A stretch of 64,000 nt of DNA. It comes from Streptomyces massasporeus (lineage in GTDB: Bacteria; Actinomycetota; Actinomycetes; Streptomycetales; Streptomycetaceae). The notes beneath the pieces are model-generated. The model saw nothing but the letters and a program-made list of their open reading frames with translations. It was not told the DNA's origin and made no database searches. Position 1 is the stretch's first letter. Each line of letters starts with the position of its first letter. Made by a program: the position numbers and the translations under genes. The stretch lies in the NCBI RefSeq assembly GCF_014648995.1, contig NZ_BMSE01000017.1:62001-126000 (forward strand). The letters run 5' to 3'. Positions 8,768-18,489 of this stretch are shown piece after piece.

Positions 8768-9091
8768 TCACACGCGGGGAAGGGTCTCCACCCCGATGCC
8801 GCCCTCGATCGCCAGGATCCGGTGCAGGCGGGTGGCCACCAGCAGGCGCTGCATCTGCGGCGGTACTCCGCGCAGCACCAGGCGCCGGCCGCAGCGGCCG
8901 GCCCGCCGGTGGGCTCCCATGATCACGCCCAGTCCGGTGGCGTCCCAGGAGTCCAGTTCGGACAGGTCCAGCACCAGGTCTCCGACTCCGTCGTCGACGG
9001 CCGAGTGCAGGACCGTACGGGCGTCCGCCGCGCTCCGGACGTCGAGGCGGCCCCCGACGACCAGCTCGGCGTGGTCGCCCCTGATGTACAT
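8768..9091 (-). CDS. STAS-domain anti-sigma factor antagonist
   Basis: This is a 107-residue protein of the SpoIIAA/BldG family. Such proteins bind anti-sigma kinases and are switched by phosphorylation. The key loop reads LDSWDATGLGVIMG. At the position usually occupied by the phosphorylated Ser (DSSG) there is Thr (DATG), which is still phosphorylatable. The ATG at 9091 follows a GGGGAG ribosome-binding site. No anti-sigma kinase gene is adjacent, so the partner must be encoded elsewhere. Confidence 0.85.
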   Translation of the reverse strand: MYIRGDHAELVVGGRLDVRSAADARTVLHSAVDDGVGDLVLDLSELDSWDATGLGVIMGAHRRAGRCGRRLVLRGVPPQMQRLLVATRLHRILAIEGGIGVETLPRV

Positions 9092-9141
9092 ATGCGCTCC
9101 CCGTGCGTGCGAATCGTGCTCCGCGTTCCGATGTGGGTGAT

Positions 9142-9176
9142 GCAACCTCTGACTGTGTGGAGGTGTCAGAGGTTGC
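9142..9176. terminator. Stem-loop behind the 3-hydroxyacyl-CoA dehydrogenase gene
   Basis: Exact 12-bp arms (GCAACCTCTGAC and complement) surround an 11-base loop. It lies 65 bp past the dehydrogenase stop and upstream of the STAS gene, so it probably separates the two leftward transcripts. Confidence 0.65.
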
Positions 9177-9240
9177 TTCTTGTAAGCGAACCGATACCGA
9201 ATTCACCCTGGCGTGTGACGGGCCCTGGGCATGTGCGGTT

Positions 9241-10089
9241 TCAGTGCTTGTAGAAGCCCTGCCCGCTCTTGCGTCCGATGTCACCGGCGTCAACCATCCG
9301 GCGCATCGACTCGGGAGCCGCGAACTTCTCGTCCTGGGACTCGGTGTAGATGTTGTTCGTGGCGTGCAGCAGGATGTCGACGCCCGTCAGGTCCGCCGTC
9401 GCCAGCGGGCCCATGGCGTGACCGAAGCCCAGCTTGCAGGCGAGGTCGATGTCCTCGGCGCTCGCCACGCCCGACTCCTGCAGCTTCGCGGCCTCGACGA
9501 CCAGGGCGCAGATGAGGCGGGTCGTCACGAACCCGGCGACGTCGCGGTTGACGACGATGCAGGTCTTGCCGACCGACTCGGCGAACTCCCGGGCCGTGGC
9601 GAGGGTTTCGTCGCTGGTCTTGTAGCCGCGGACGAGTTCGCACAGCTGCATCATCGGCACCGGCGAGAAGAAGTGCGTGCCGACGACCCGCTCCGGGCGC
9701 TCCGTCGCCGCCGCGATCTTGGTGATCGGGATGGCGGAGGTGTTGGAGGCGAGGACCGCGTCGTCCTTCACGATCTTGTCGAGCGCACGGAAGATCTCGT
9801 GCTTGACCTCGAGCTTCTCGAAGACGGCCTCGACGACGACGTCCGCGTCGGCCGCGGCGTCCAGGTCGGTGGTCGCGGTGATGCGGGCCAGGGCGGCGTC
9901 GGCGTCGTGCGCCTCCAGCTTGCCCTTGGCGACGAACTTGTCGTACGACGCCTTGATGCCGTCGGTGCCCCGCGTCAGTGCCTCGTCGGTGACGTCCCGC
10001 AGGACCACCTCCCAGCCCGCCTGTGCGGAGACCTGGGCGATGCCGGATCCCATGAGGCCGGCTCCGATGACGGCGAGCTTCCGTGCCAC
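9241..10089 (-). CDS. 3-hydroxybutyryl-CoA dehydrogenase
   Basis: This is a 282-residue NAD(P)-dependent enzyme that interconverts 3-hydroxybutyryl-CoA and acetoacetyl-CoA. The Rossmann motif VIGAGLMGSGIAQ is at the N-terminus. SNTSAIPITKIA and the catalytic GTHFFSPVPMMQL lie in the middle, and the C-terminal dimerisation domain contains NRDVAGFVTTRL and DIGRKSGQGFYKH. The GTG start at 10089 has a GGGGAG ribosome-binding site. A tetR gene lies behind it on the same strand, which may suggest linked control of acyl-CoA metabolism. Confidence 0.92.
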   Translation of the reverse strand: MARKLAVIGAGLMGSGIAQVSAQAGWEVVLRDVTDEALTRGTDGIKASYDKFVAKGKLEAHDADAALARITATTDLDAAADADVVVEAVFEKLEVKHEIFRALDKIVKDDAVLASNTSAIPITKIAAATERPERVVGTHFFSPVPMMQLCELVRGYKTSDETLATAREFAESVGKTCIVVNRDVAGFVTTRLICALVVEAAKLQESGVASAEDIDLACKLGFGHAMGPLATADLTGVDILLHATNNIYTESQDEKFAAPESMRRMVDAGDIGRKSGQGFYKH

Positions 10090-10215
10090 TGTGCGACTCC
10101 CCTGACGCGCTGCTTATGTCTGCTTCTCGGCCGGACACTAGCGCTCGTGAGGGGCTGTGTGACCAGTAAGTAATGCGCGTCACGTCTCACATGACGGACA
10201 TCACACCAGGAGGGG

Positions 10216-10857
10216 TCACGCGGCGCCACGTACGGCGTAGTTGAGCACCTTCTCGCCCAACAGCTCCTCGATGTCGTCGAGAACGACGAGCATCTCCCGT
10301 GACACTTCGTCCGGGTTGCGCCCCTTGACCATCTCGCGGCCGATCGCGACGAAAAGGGTGCCGTGGACCCAGCAGATCTGACCGGCGATCAGGCCGGGCA
10401 ATGGGTCGCCGGCGGTGGCGCCGGTCTCCTCGCGGAGGGTCGCCTCCAGGTGGTCCTGGAGCTCCTGCTGCATGCTCCACAGCCGGGAGCGCAGCGGTGG
10501 TGCCTCTTCGATGCAGCGCATGAAACGGTCGTAGCCCTCGATGAGGCCCATACGGGGCGAGACGGCCTCGATCTCGGCGCGCAGCTCGCGCAGCACCGCC
10601 CGGGTGGCCGACTCCCCCGCGTCCCGGCCGCGCACCCAGCGCGAGAGCCGGTCGACGACGCCCTGGGACCGGTCGAAGAAGAGGTCCTCCTTGGCCGGGA
10701 AGTAGTTGTAGACGGTGTTCACGGAGACGTCGGCCGCTTCCGCCACGTCGGCGATCGTCACCGTCACGAACCCGTGCTCCAGGAAGAGCCCGGTGGCGAT
10801 GTCCGAGATGCGCTGCCTGGTCTCGCGCTTCTTCCGTTCCCTGAGCCCCTCAGCCAT
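10216..10857 (-). CDS. TetR-family transcriptional regulator
   Basis: This is a 213-residue regulator. The N-terminal helix-turn-helix (about residues 30-55) reads VTIADVAEAADVSVNTVYNYFPAKEDLF, the classic TetR DNA-binding pattern. The C-terminal two thirds is the variable ligand-binding and dimerisation region. It is divergent from an ABC exporter operon with only 79 bp between the starts, so it probably represses that operon and itself. The intergenic sequence is unusually AT-rich (TGCAAACTTTAAGAGACTC) and carries imperfect direct copies of CTTGGG-GTCAT at 10892 and 10928. Confidence 0.88.
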   Translation of the reverse strand: MAEGLRERKKRETRQRISDIATGLFLEHGFVTVTIADVAEAADVSVNTVYNYFPAKEDLFFDRSQGVVDRLSRWVRGRDAGESATRAVLRELRAEIEAVSPRMGLIEGYDRFMRCIEEAPPLRSRLWSMQQELQDHLEATLREETGATAGDPLPGLIAGQICWVHGTLFVAIGREMVKGRNPDEVSREMLVVLDDIEELLGEKVLNYAVRGAA

Positions 10858-10936
10858 GTCCGAATCCTAGCTTCCCTGGGGGCGCTGAAAACTTGGGGTC
10901 ATTGCAAACTTTAAGAGACTCTGTTTTTCTTGGGTC

Positions 10937-11719
10937 ATGGCAATCATCAGTACGGCCGGGCTGGCCCGTACCTTCCTGACCAAGAACGGCCCCGTGGAGG
11001 CCGTGCGCTCGATCGACCTGACCGTCCGCGAGGGCGAGATCCTCGGCTTCCTCGGCCCGAACGGGGCCGGCAAGACGACGACCCTGCGGATGCTGACGAC
11101 CCTGCTGGCACCGACCGGCGGCGCCGCCACCGTCGCGGGGTGCGACCTGGCGACGGACGCGACCGGGGTGCGGCGGGCCTGCGGCTACGTGGCGCAGTCC
11201 GGCGGGGTCGATCCGCAGATCAGCGTGCGGGAGGAACTGGTCACCCAGGGGCGGCTGTACCGGCTGACCAGGGGGCAGGCCGTCGAGCGCGCCGGGGAAC
11301 TGGCCCGCGACCTGGACCTCACCGGGCTCCTCGACCGCAAGTGCGGCGCGCTCTCCGGCGGTCAGCGGCGGCGGCTGGACATCGCGATGGCGCTCACCCA
11401 CCGCCCGAAGGTGCTGTTCCTGGACGAGCCGACGACCGGTCTCGACCCCGGCAGCCGTGCCGACCTGTGGGACCTGGTGCGCCGGCTGCGCGACGAGCAC
11501 GGCACGACGGTGTTCCTGACCACGCACTACCTCGACGAGGCCGACGCCCTCTCCGACCGGCTGGTCGTCGTGGACCACGGCGTGGTCGTCGCCGAGGGCA
11601 CCCCGAGCGCGCTGAAGCTGCGCCACGGCGGCTCGCTCGACGCCTCGCTCCAGGAGACGTTCCTCGCCATCACAGGCCGCAGCGCCGCGCCGGCCGACCA
11701 GACCCCGGTCGCCGTCTAG
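10937..11719 (+). CDS. ABC transporter ATP-binding protein (drug-export type)
   Basis: This is a 260-residue ATPase of the DrrA-like group. Walker A is GPNGAGKTT (near residue 42), the signature LSGGQRRR (near 140) and Walker B VLFLDEPTTGLDP (near 160), with the H-loop TTHYLDEA. It pairs with the permease gene 26 bp downstream and is probably controlled by the divergent TetR regulator. DrrAB-like systems usually export hydrophobic drugs or lipids; the actual substrate here is unknown. Confidence 0.9.
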   Translation: MAIISTAGLARTFLTKNGPVEAVRSIDLTVREGEILGFLGPNGAGKTTTLRMLTTLLAPTGGAATVAGCDLATDATGVRRACGYVAQSGGVDPQISVREELVTQGRLYRLTRGQAVERAGELARDLDLTGLLDRKCGALSGGQRRRLDIAMALTHRPKVLFLDEPTTGLDPGSRADLWDLVRRLRDEHGTTVFLTTHYLDEADALSDRLVVVDHGVVVAEGTPSALKLRHGGSLDASLQETFLAITGRSAAPADQTPVAV

Positions 11720-11745
11720 GACCCAGCTCATTCAGAGGACTCACG

Positions 11746-12489
11746 ATGCTGCTGCACGACACCGCCCTCGTCTACGGGCGCTACCTCCGGCAATCCCTCC
11801 GCTCGCGCTTCGCGCTGCTCTTCGGCGTGCTCATGCCGCTGCTGTACCTGCTGTTCTTCGGCCCGCTGCTCACGGACCTGCCGCTCGGCGCGGGAGGCAG
11901 CTCCTGGCAGGTGCTCGTCCCCGGTCTGCTGCTCCAACTCGGCCTGTTCGGGGCGTCCTTCGCGGGCTTCTCGATCATCATCGAGAAGGGCCACGGCGTG
12001 GTCGAGCGCATGCGCGTCACCCCGGTCAGCCGGCTGGCCCTGCTGCTCGGCCGGGTGCTGCGGGACGCCACGGTGTTCGTCTTCCAGGCCGTGCTGCTGG
12101 TGCTGGCCGCGGTGGCGATGGGCCTGCGGGCACCCCTGGCCGGGGTGCTGATCGGCTTCGCCTTCGTCGCCCTGCTCACGCTCTCGCTGGCCGCCCTGTC
12201 GTACGCGCTGGCGATGAGGATGGACACCCCGCAGAGCTTCGGCCCGGCGATCAACGCGCTGACCATGCCGTCCATGCTGCTGTCGGGCCTGATGCTGCCG
12301 ATGACCCTGGGACCGGCCTGGCTGGACGCCCTCTCGCATCTCATGCCGTTCCGCTATCTGGTGGACGCGGTGCGGGACGCGTACGTCGGCGACTACGCCA
12401 CATCCCACATGCTCTACGGCGCGCTGGTGGCCGCCGGCCTCACGGCGCTGTCCGTGACAGTGGGCACACGCGTGTTCCGAACGGCCTGA
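11746..12489 (+). CDS. ABC-2 family permease (DrrB-like)
   Basis: This is a 247-residue membrane protein with about six hydrophobic segments, the cytoplasmic EKGHGVVERMRVTPVSR loop typical of ABC-2 drug permeases, and the MPFRYLVDAVRD segment near the end. The ATG at 11746 has a GAGGA ribosome-binding site, 26 bp after the ATPase stop. It forms the transmembrane channel of the TetR-linked exporter. Confidence 0.9.
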   Translation: MLLHDTALVYGRYLRQSLRSRFALLFGVLMPLLYLLFFGPLLTDLPLGAGGSSWQVLVPGLLLQLGLFGASFAGFSIIIEKGHGVVERMRVTPVSRLALLLGRVLRDATVFVFQAVLLVLAAVAMGLRAPLAGVLIGFAFVALLTLSLAALSYALAMRMDTPQSFGPAINALTMPSMLLSGLMLPMTLGPAWLDALSHLMPFRYLVDAVRDAYVGDYATSHMLYGALVAAGLTALSVTVGTRVFRTA

Positions 12490-12508
12490 GCCTAACTACG
12501 CTGGCCAC

Positions 12509-13081
12509 ATGGTCAATCTGACGCGCATCTACACCAGGACCGGCGACCAGGGCACCACCGCCCTCGGCGACATGAGCCGGGTCGCCAAGACCGACCTGCG
12601 GATCTCCGCGTACGCCGACGCCAACGAGGCGAACGCGGCGATCGGCACGGCCATCGCGCTGGGCGGCCTGGACGAGGAGATCGTCACGGTCCTCACCCGC
12701 GTCCAGAACGACCTCTTCGACGTGGGCGCGGACCTGTCGACGCCGGTGGTGGAGAACCCCGAGTTCCCGCCCCTGCGGGTCGAGCAGTTCTACATCGACA
12801 AGCTGGAGGCGGACTGCGACCGCTTCCTGGCCGAGGTCGAGAAGCTCCGCTCCTTCATCCTCCCCGGCGGCACCCCCGGCGCGGCCCTGCTCCACCAGGC
12901 CTGCACGGTCGTACGCCGGGCCGAACGCTCGACGTGGGCGGCGCTGGAGGTCCACGCCGAGGTGATGAACCCCCTGACGGCGACCTACCTCAACCGCCTG
13001 TCCGACCTCCTCTTCATCCTCGCGAGGACGGCGAACAAGGAGGTCGGGGACGTGCTGTGGGTGCCGGGCGGGGAGCGGTAG
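12509..13081 (+). CDS. Cob(I)yrinic acid a,c-diamide adenosyltransferase (PduO type)
   Basis: This is a 190-residue enzyme that transfers adenosyl from ATP to cob(I)alamin to give coenzyme B12. The ATP-binding N-terminal motif YTRTGDQGTTALG is intact. The downstream motifs VVRRAERSTW and NRLSDLLFILAR, with conserved Arg and Asn, also match the PduO family. It starts 19 bp after the permease stop and is probably transcribed in part from it. The same gene lies near the atp locus in Mycobacterium. Confidence 0.92.
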   Translation: MVNLTRIYTRTGDQGTTALGDMSRVAKTDLRISAYADANEANAAIGTAIALGGLDEEIVTVLTRVQNDLFDVGADLSTPVVENPEFPPLRVEQFYIDKLEADCDRFLAEVEKLRSFILPGGTPGAALLHQACTVVRRAERSTWAALEVHAEVMNPLTATYLNRLSDLLFILARTANKEVGDVLWVPGGER

Positions 13082-13172
13082 AAGCGCCCCGGAGGGGGCG
13101 CGGGGCTGATTCGATATGCGGCTCCGCCGCGTGGGCGCGACCGGCCACGACGGACCTGCACGCGGCAGGCGG
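13082..13172. repeat. Dispersed Streptomyces intergenic repeat with hairpin
   Basis: A GCGCCCC/GGGGCGC hairpin (13084-13101) is followed by GCGGGGCTGATTCGATATGC, GGCTCCGCCGCGTGGGCGCG and CCACGACGGACC. From general knowledge this wording recurs between convergent genes across Streptomyces genomes. Here it lies between two convergent gene ends and may act as a terminator. Confidence 0.6.
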
Positions 13173-13175
13173 TAC

Positions 13176-13364
13176 TCAGGACCCCCGGCGCGCCGCCTGC
13201 CACAGACCCGCCGCGGCGAGCGCACCGCCCACGCACATCAGCACCACCCCCGTCTTCGTGAGGGTCACCAGGGGCACGTCCACGTCACCGGCGAACAGCC
13301 ACAGCCCCAGGCCCGCCGCGAAGGTGACGATGCCCTCCTGGAGATTCCGGCGCGCGCGGCTCAT
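13176..13364 (-). CDS. Small membrane protein (62 residues)
   Basis: The peptide has a basic start (MSRARRNLQEG) and two hydrophobic segments, residues about 12-28 and 37-55, and so looks like an integral membrane hairpin. Its ATG overlaps the stop of the larger membrane gene upstream by 4 bp, which argues that it is real and translationally coupled. No function is recognised. Confidence 0.65.
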   Translation of the reverse strand: MSRARRNLQEGIVTFAAGLGLWLFAGDVDVPLVTLTKTGVVLMCVGGALAAAGLWQAARRGS

Positions 13365-13945
13365 CGGCGCACCCCTTCCTTCTCCTTCTCCGGTGACACC
13401 TCGGACTCCCCCGCGGGAGCCCGCCGCGGCCAGATCGCATAGCTCAGCGCGATCAGGCCGTGGATCCCGGCCGTGCGCCAGGCCACCCAGCGCCAGCTCT
13501 CCAGGGAGGTGACGCGGCTCGGGTCGTCGACGTACCAGATGGCCAGCTGGAGCAGCACGGTCGCGACGACGGCGCCGGTCAGCGTGCCCAGCCACACCGC
13601 GCCCTCGTGGCGCGCCCGGGCCATGCCGTAGCCCGGGGGCTTGGGCGGGGGCGGGGCGCCGCCGAGCCGGTGGGCCGCGTGGCCGTCGAGCCACTTCACG
13701 GTGCGGTGGCCGTGCCCGACGGTGTAGCCGATGTACAGCGCGGCCAAGCCGTGCGTCCAGTTCGGCTCGGCTCCGTTCTTCAGGTCCAGCGCGGTGGCGA
13801 CCAGCAGGACGACCTCCAGCAGCGGCTCGCACAACAGCAGCGCCAGGCCGGTGCGCGGCATCTTCAGCAGGTAGCGGGTGGCCAGTCCGGCGGCCAGCAG
13901 CACCCAGAAGCCGATCTCGCAGGCGGCGATCAAGGCGACGATCAC
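13361..13945 (-). CDS. Conserved membrane protein
   Basis: This is a 194-residue protein with about five hydrophobic segments and a conserved-looking central part (WTHGLAALYIGYTVGHGHR and VKWLDGHAA). The C-terminus is charged and cytoplasmic-like. The GTG at 13945 is chosen because it has a GAGAGGAG ribosome-binding site and begins directly with a membrane segment; the longer frame upstream is Pro/Arg-rich noise. It is coupled to the small membrane gene. The function is unknown. Confidence 0.7.
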   Translation of the reverse strand: MIVALIAACEIGFWVLLAAGLATRYLLKMPRTGLALLLCEPLLEVVLLVATALDLKNGAEPNWTHGLAALYIGYTVGHGHRTVKWLDGHAAHRLGGAPPPPKPPGYGMARARHEGAVWLGTLTGAVVATVLLQLAIWYVDDPSRVTSLESWRWVAWRTAGIHGLIALSYAIWPRRAPAGESEVSPEKEKEGVRR

Positions 13946-14067
13946 GGTTCGCTCCTCTCGGTCACCCTTCAAGGCTCCCGGTCGGCGCGGCCCGGATCGT
14001 CGTCGCCACTGACGAACCCGCGGTACATCGAAAGATGCAGTCGGGGACCCTACGCGGGGATCACGCG

Positions 14068-15291
14068 ATGCGGGTGGCGGCCGTGTTGGATGGTGGCATG
14101 GCCGTACGACTCCCCCGCCCACGCCGTTTCGACGTGTACATCGCCCTGGGCAGTCTGCTCGGCGGGCTGCTGCTGTGGGCGCTCGGTCTGGCCACCCGTC
14201 CGGCCACCGAGGTGTACGTGCTGCTGCCCGGCCGCTGGCCGGTGCTGCTGCCGCTGTTCGTCATGGCCGGCTGCGAGCTGCTGCGGCGAAGCGCCCCGCG
14301 CACCGCCCTGCTGATCGGCACCGCCGCGATCGTCCTGGACGTCCTCACCCAGGGCAACCTGGTCACGATCCTGATGTACACGGACCTGATGTACGCGGCC
14401 GTCCTGTACGGCCCGCCCGCCTCGGCCCACCGCATCCCCCGGATCACCGGCCTGCTGGCGGTCGCCGGGACCGTGGTGCCGTTCGCGGTCTGGCGTGAGC
14501 CCGAGGCGCTGCTGATCGGCGTGGTCACCGGCATCGTGGCGTTCGGGCCGGCCGCCACCGGACTGATCGTCCGCAATCATCGCGACGCCGCCGTGGCGGC
14601 CCGGCTGCGCGCCGAACAGACCGCGCTGCTCGCCGAGATGGACCGCACCCAGGCCGTCACCGCCGAACGGGCCCGGATGGCGCGCGAGCTGCACGACATG
14701 GTCGCCAACCACCTGTCCGCGATCGCCATCCACTCCACCGCCGCCCTCTCCCTGGAGGATCCGAAGACCTCCCAGGAGGCTCTGGTGGTCATCCGTGAGA
14801 ACAGCGTGGCGGGGCTCGCGGAGATGCGGCGGCTGATCGGGATCCTCCGCGACGACAGCGGCGACACCGAGCCCGTCGCCGCGCCCACCCTCGACGGACT
14901 GGGCGCCCTGGTCGACAGCGCGCGCACCAACGGCCTGGACGTGACCCTCGAAGCCGGACAGGGCAAGGTTCCGGCGCCGGTCGAGCTCGCCGCCTACCGC
15001 ATCGTCCAGGAGTCCCTGACGAACGCCCTCAAGCACGCCGGCCCCGGCCGCGTCGCCGTGTCCCTCGGCCGCCGCGACGGCGTGCTGACCGTCCGGATCA
15101 CCAGTCCCTACGGCGACCGGGACGGGCCGAGCGCCCCCGGCTCGGGGGCCGGTCTCGTCGGCATGCGGGAGCGCGCCGCGTTGCTCGACGGCACCTTCGA
15201 GGCGGGCCCCGAGGACTCGCCCGACGGCAAGATCTGGGCGGTACGCGCCACCCTCCCCGTGCACGACACCGTCGAAGGAGACACCGCATGA
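14068..15291 (+). CDS. chiS: Sensor histidine kinase of the chitinase two-component system
   Basis: This is a NarL-type kinase of about 407 residues. Four to five membrane segments fill the first 160 residues, and the HisKA_3 motif ARELHDMVANHLSAIAIH carries the phosphoacceptor His. The ATP-binding domain ends with GAGLVGMRERAALLDG. The ATG at 14068 has a GGGGA ribosome-binding site; ATG 14098 is an alternative. It overlaps the regulator gene by 4 bp. The order kinase, regulator, chitinase matches the chiS-chiR-chiC locus described in S. coelicolor. Confidence 0.85.
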   Translation: MRVAAVLDGGMAVRLPRPRRFDVYIALGSLLGGLLLWALGLATRPATEVYVLLPGRWPVLLPLFVMAGCELLRRSAPRTALLIGTAAIVLDVLTQGNLVTILMYTDLMYAAVLYGPPASAHRIPRITGLLAVAGTVVPFAVWREPEALLIGVVTGIVAFGPAATGLIVRNHRDAAVAARLRAEQTALLAEMDRTQAVTAERARMARELHDMVANHLSAIAIHSTAALSLEDPKTSQEALVVIRENSVAGLAEMRRLIGILRDDSGDTEPVAAPTLDGLGALVDSARTNGLDVTLEAGQGKVPAPVELAAYRIVQESLTNALKHAGPGRVAVSLGRRDGVLTVRITSPYGDRDGPSAPGSGAGLVGMRERAALLDGTFEAGPEDSPDGKIWAVRATLPVHDTVEGDTA

Positions 15292-15929
15292 TCCGCGTCC
15301 TGGTCGCCGAGGATCAGTCCGCCGTCCGCGCCGGCCTGGTCCTGATCCTGGGCAGCGCGCCCGACATCGAGGTGGTCGGCGAGGCCGCGGACGGCGAGCA
15401 GGCGGTGGCGCTGGCCCGGGAGCTGCGGCCGGACCTGGTGCTGATGGACGTTCAGATGCCGCGCCTGGACGGGGTGTCGGCGACCCGGCAGGTCGTCGCG
15501 GAGCGGCTCGCCGACGTGCTGGTGCTGACCACCTTCGACCTCGACGAGTACGTCTTCGGGGCGCTGCGGGCGGGCGCGTCCGGTTTCCTGCTGAAGAACA
15601 CCGAGGCGAGGGAGCTGCTGGAGGCGGTGCGGACGGTCGCGCGCGGGGAGGGGCTGATCGCCCCGGCGGTCACGCGGCGGCTGATCGCGGAGTTCGCCGC
15701 GAAGCCGGCCCGCGAGCCGGCGGCCGATCCGGCCGTGCTGGACCGGCTCACCCGGCGCGAACGCGAGGTGCTGGCCTGCCTGGGCGAGGGCCTGTCCAAC
15801 GCGGGCATCGCGGAGCGGCTGGACATGGCCGAGGCGACCGTGAAGACCCATGTCAGCCGGTTGCTGGGGAAGCTGGAGCTGCGCAGTCGCGTGCAAGCGG
15901 CGGTGCTGGCTCAGGAGTTGGGGATCTGA
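15288..15929 (+). CDS. chiR: LuxR/NarL-family response regulator of the chitinase locus
   Basis: This is a 213-residue regulator. The receiver domain has the acidic pair ED, phospho-acceptor Asp in LVLMDVQMP and Lys in FLLKN. The LuxR helix-turn-helix reads LTRREREVLACLGEGLSNAGIA and continues to VKTHVSRLLGKL. It is translationally coupled to the kinase gene. The promoter of the next gene starts 19 bp past its stop. It is inferred, from the known S. coelicolor locus, to activate chiC. Confidence 0.88.
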   Translation: MIRVLVAEDQSAVRAGLVLILGSAPDIEVVGEAADGEQAVALARELRPDLVLMDVQMPRLDGVSATRQVVAERLADVLVLTTFDLDEYVFGALRAGASGFLLKNTEARELLEAVRTVARGEGLIAPAVTRRLIAEFAAKPAREPAADPAVLDRLTRREREVLACLGEGLSNAGIAERLDMAEATVKTHVSRLLGKLELRSRVQAAVLAQELGI

Positions 15930-15947
15930 ACCGATCCCGGGGCATGG

Positions 15948-15989
15948 TGGTCCAGACCTATTGACCGGTGGTCCAGACCTTTCTATTCT
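15948..15989 (+). promoter_or_regulatory. chiC promoter with paired 12-bp direct repeats
   Basis: Two exact copies of TGGTCCAGACCT (15948-15959 and 15969-15980) start 21 bp apart, about two helical turns. A promoter overlaps them: -35 TTGACC at 15961-15966, 17-bp spacer, -10 TATTCT at 15984-15989. Such repeats are established chitin-induction and glucose-repression elements of Streptomyces chitinase promoters. Confidence 0.88.
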
Positions 15990-16053
15990 CACCGCACCAT
16001 GAGTGGGCGTGAGGCTCAGTCACGCCCCCACAACTCCATCAAGGAGGCGCAGC

Positions 16054-17877
<1,824 letters not shown>

Positions 17878-17912
17878 GCCGGATCAAAGAAAAGTTCGAA
17901 GGGTCGTAGACC

Positions 17913-18359
17913 CTAGGCCACATTGACGCGCTGACCGGGCGGGGCTGCCTCAAGCCACGCGAGGAAACCGGTCAGCGCGTCTTCGCTCATCGCGAGCTCG
18001 AGACGCGTGCCCCGGTGCAGACAGGCCAGGATCACATGGTCGGAGAGCAGCGCCAGCTCCTCCTCGCCCTCCGGGACGCGGCGGCCGGCCACCTCGATCG
18101 CGGAACGCTCCAGGACGCGGCGCGGACGCGGCGAGTACGAGAAGACGCGATACCACTCGACCCGGTCGCCGTTGTAGCGGGCCACCCCGTACGCCCAGCC
18201 CTTGCCGTTGGTGTCACCCTCGGCCGGGGCGTCCCAGCGCAGGCTGGCGTCGAACGTGCCGCCCGACCGCTGGATCAGCCGGCGGCGCAGGCCGAAGACG
18301 AACAGGCCCACCACCACGAGGGCCACCACGATTCCGCACACAGTCAGAGCGAGGACCAT
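17913..18359 (-). CDS. DUF2550 membrane-anchored protein
   Basis: This is a 148-residue protein with one N-terminal membrane segment (VLALTVCGIVVALVVVGLF) and a soluble domain containing GGTFDASLRW and YNGDRVEWYRVFSYSPRPRRVL. It belongs to the DUF2550 family, found next to the atp operon in many actinobacteria, including Mycobacterium. The ATG at 18359 fits the AGGAGG spacing better than GTG 18365. The function is unknown; the synteny suggests an envelope or energy-related role. Confidence 0.85.
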   Translation of the reverse strand: MVLALTVCGIVVALVVVGLFVFGLRRRLIQRSGGTFDASLRWDAPAEGDTNGKGWAYGVARYNGDRVEWYRVFSYSPRPRRVLERSAIEVAGRRVPEGEEELALLSDHVILACLHRGTRLELAMSEDALTGFLAWLEAAPPGQRVNVA

Positions 18360-18415
18360 CGACACCGACCTCCTCGTCTCCTAGGTAACGGAACGTAAAA
18401 ATCACCCACATCCGC

Positions 18416-18464
18416 CTCAGCCGCGGCTGGGTCCGGATCTCTCCGGTACCCAGCCGCGGCTGAG
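18416..18464 (-). terminator. atp operon terminator
   Basis: The arms 18416-18432 and 18448-18464 are perfect 17-bp complements (CTCAGCCGCGGCTGGGT). The loop can pair further (CCGGA/TCCGG). It lies 26 bp past the atpC stop. Confidence 0.85.
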
Positions 18465-18489
18465 TGACGTCATCACACGGCGGACGGGG

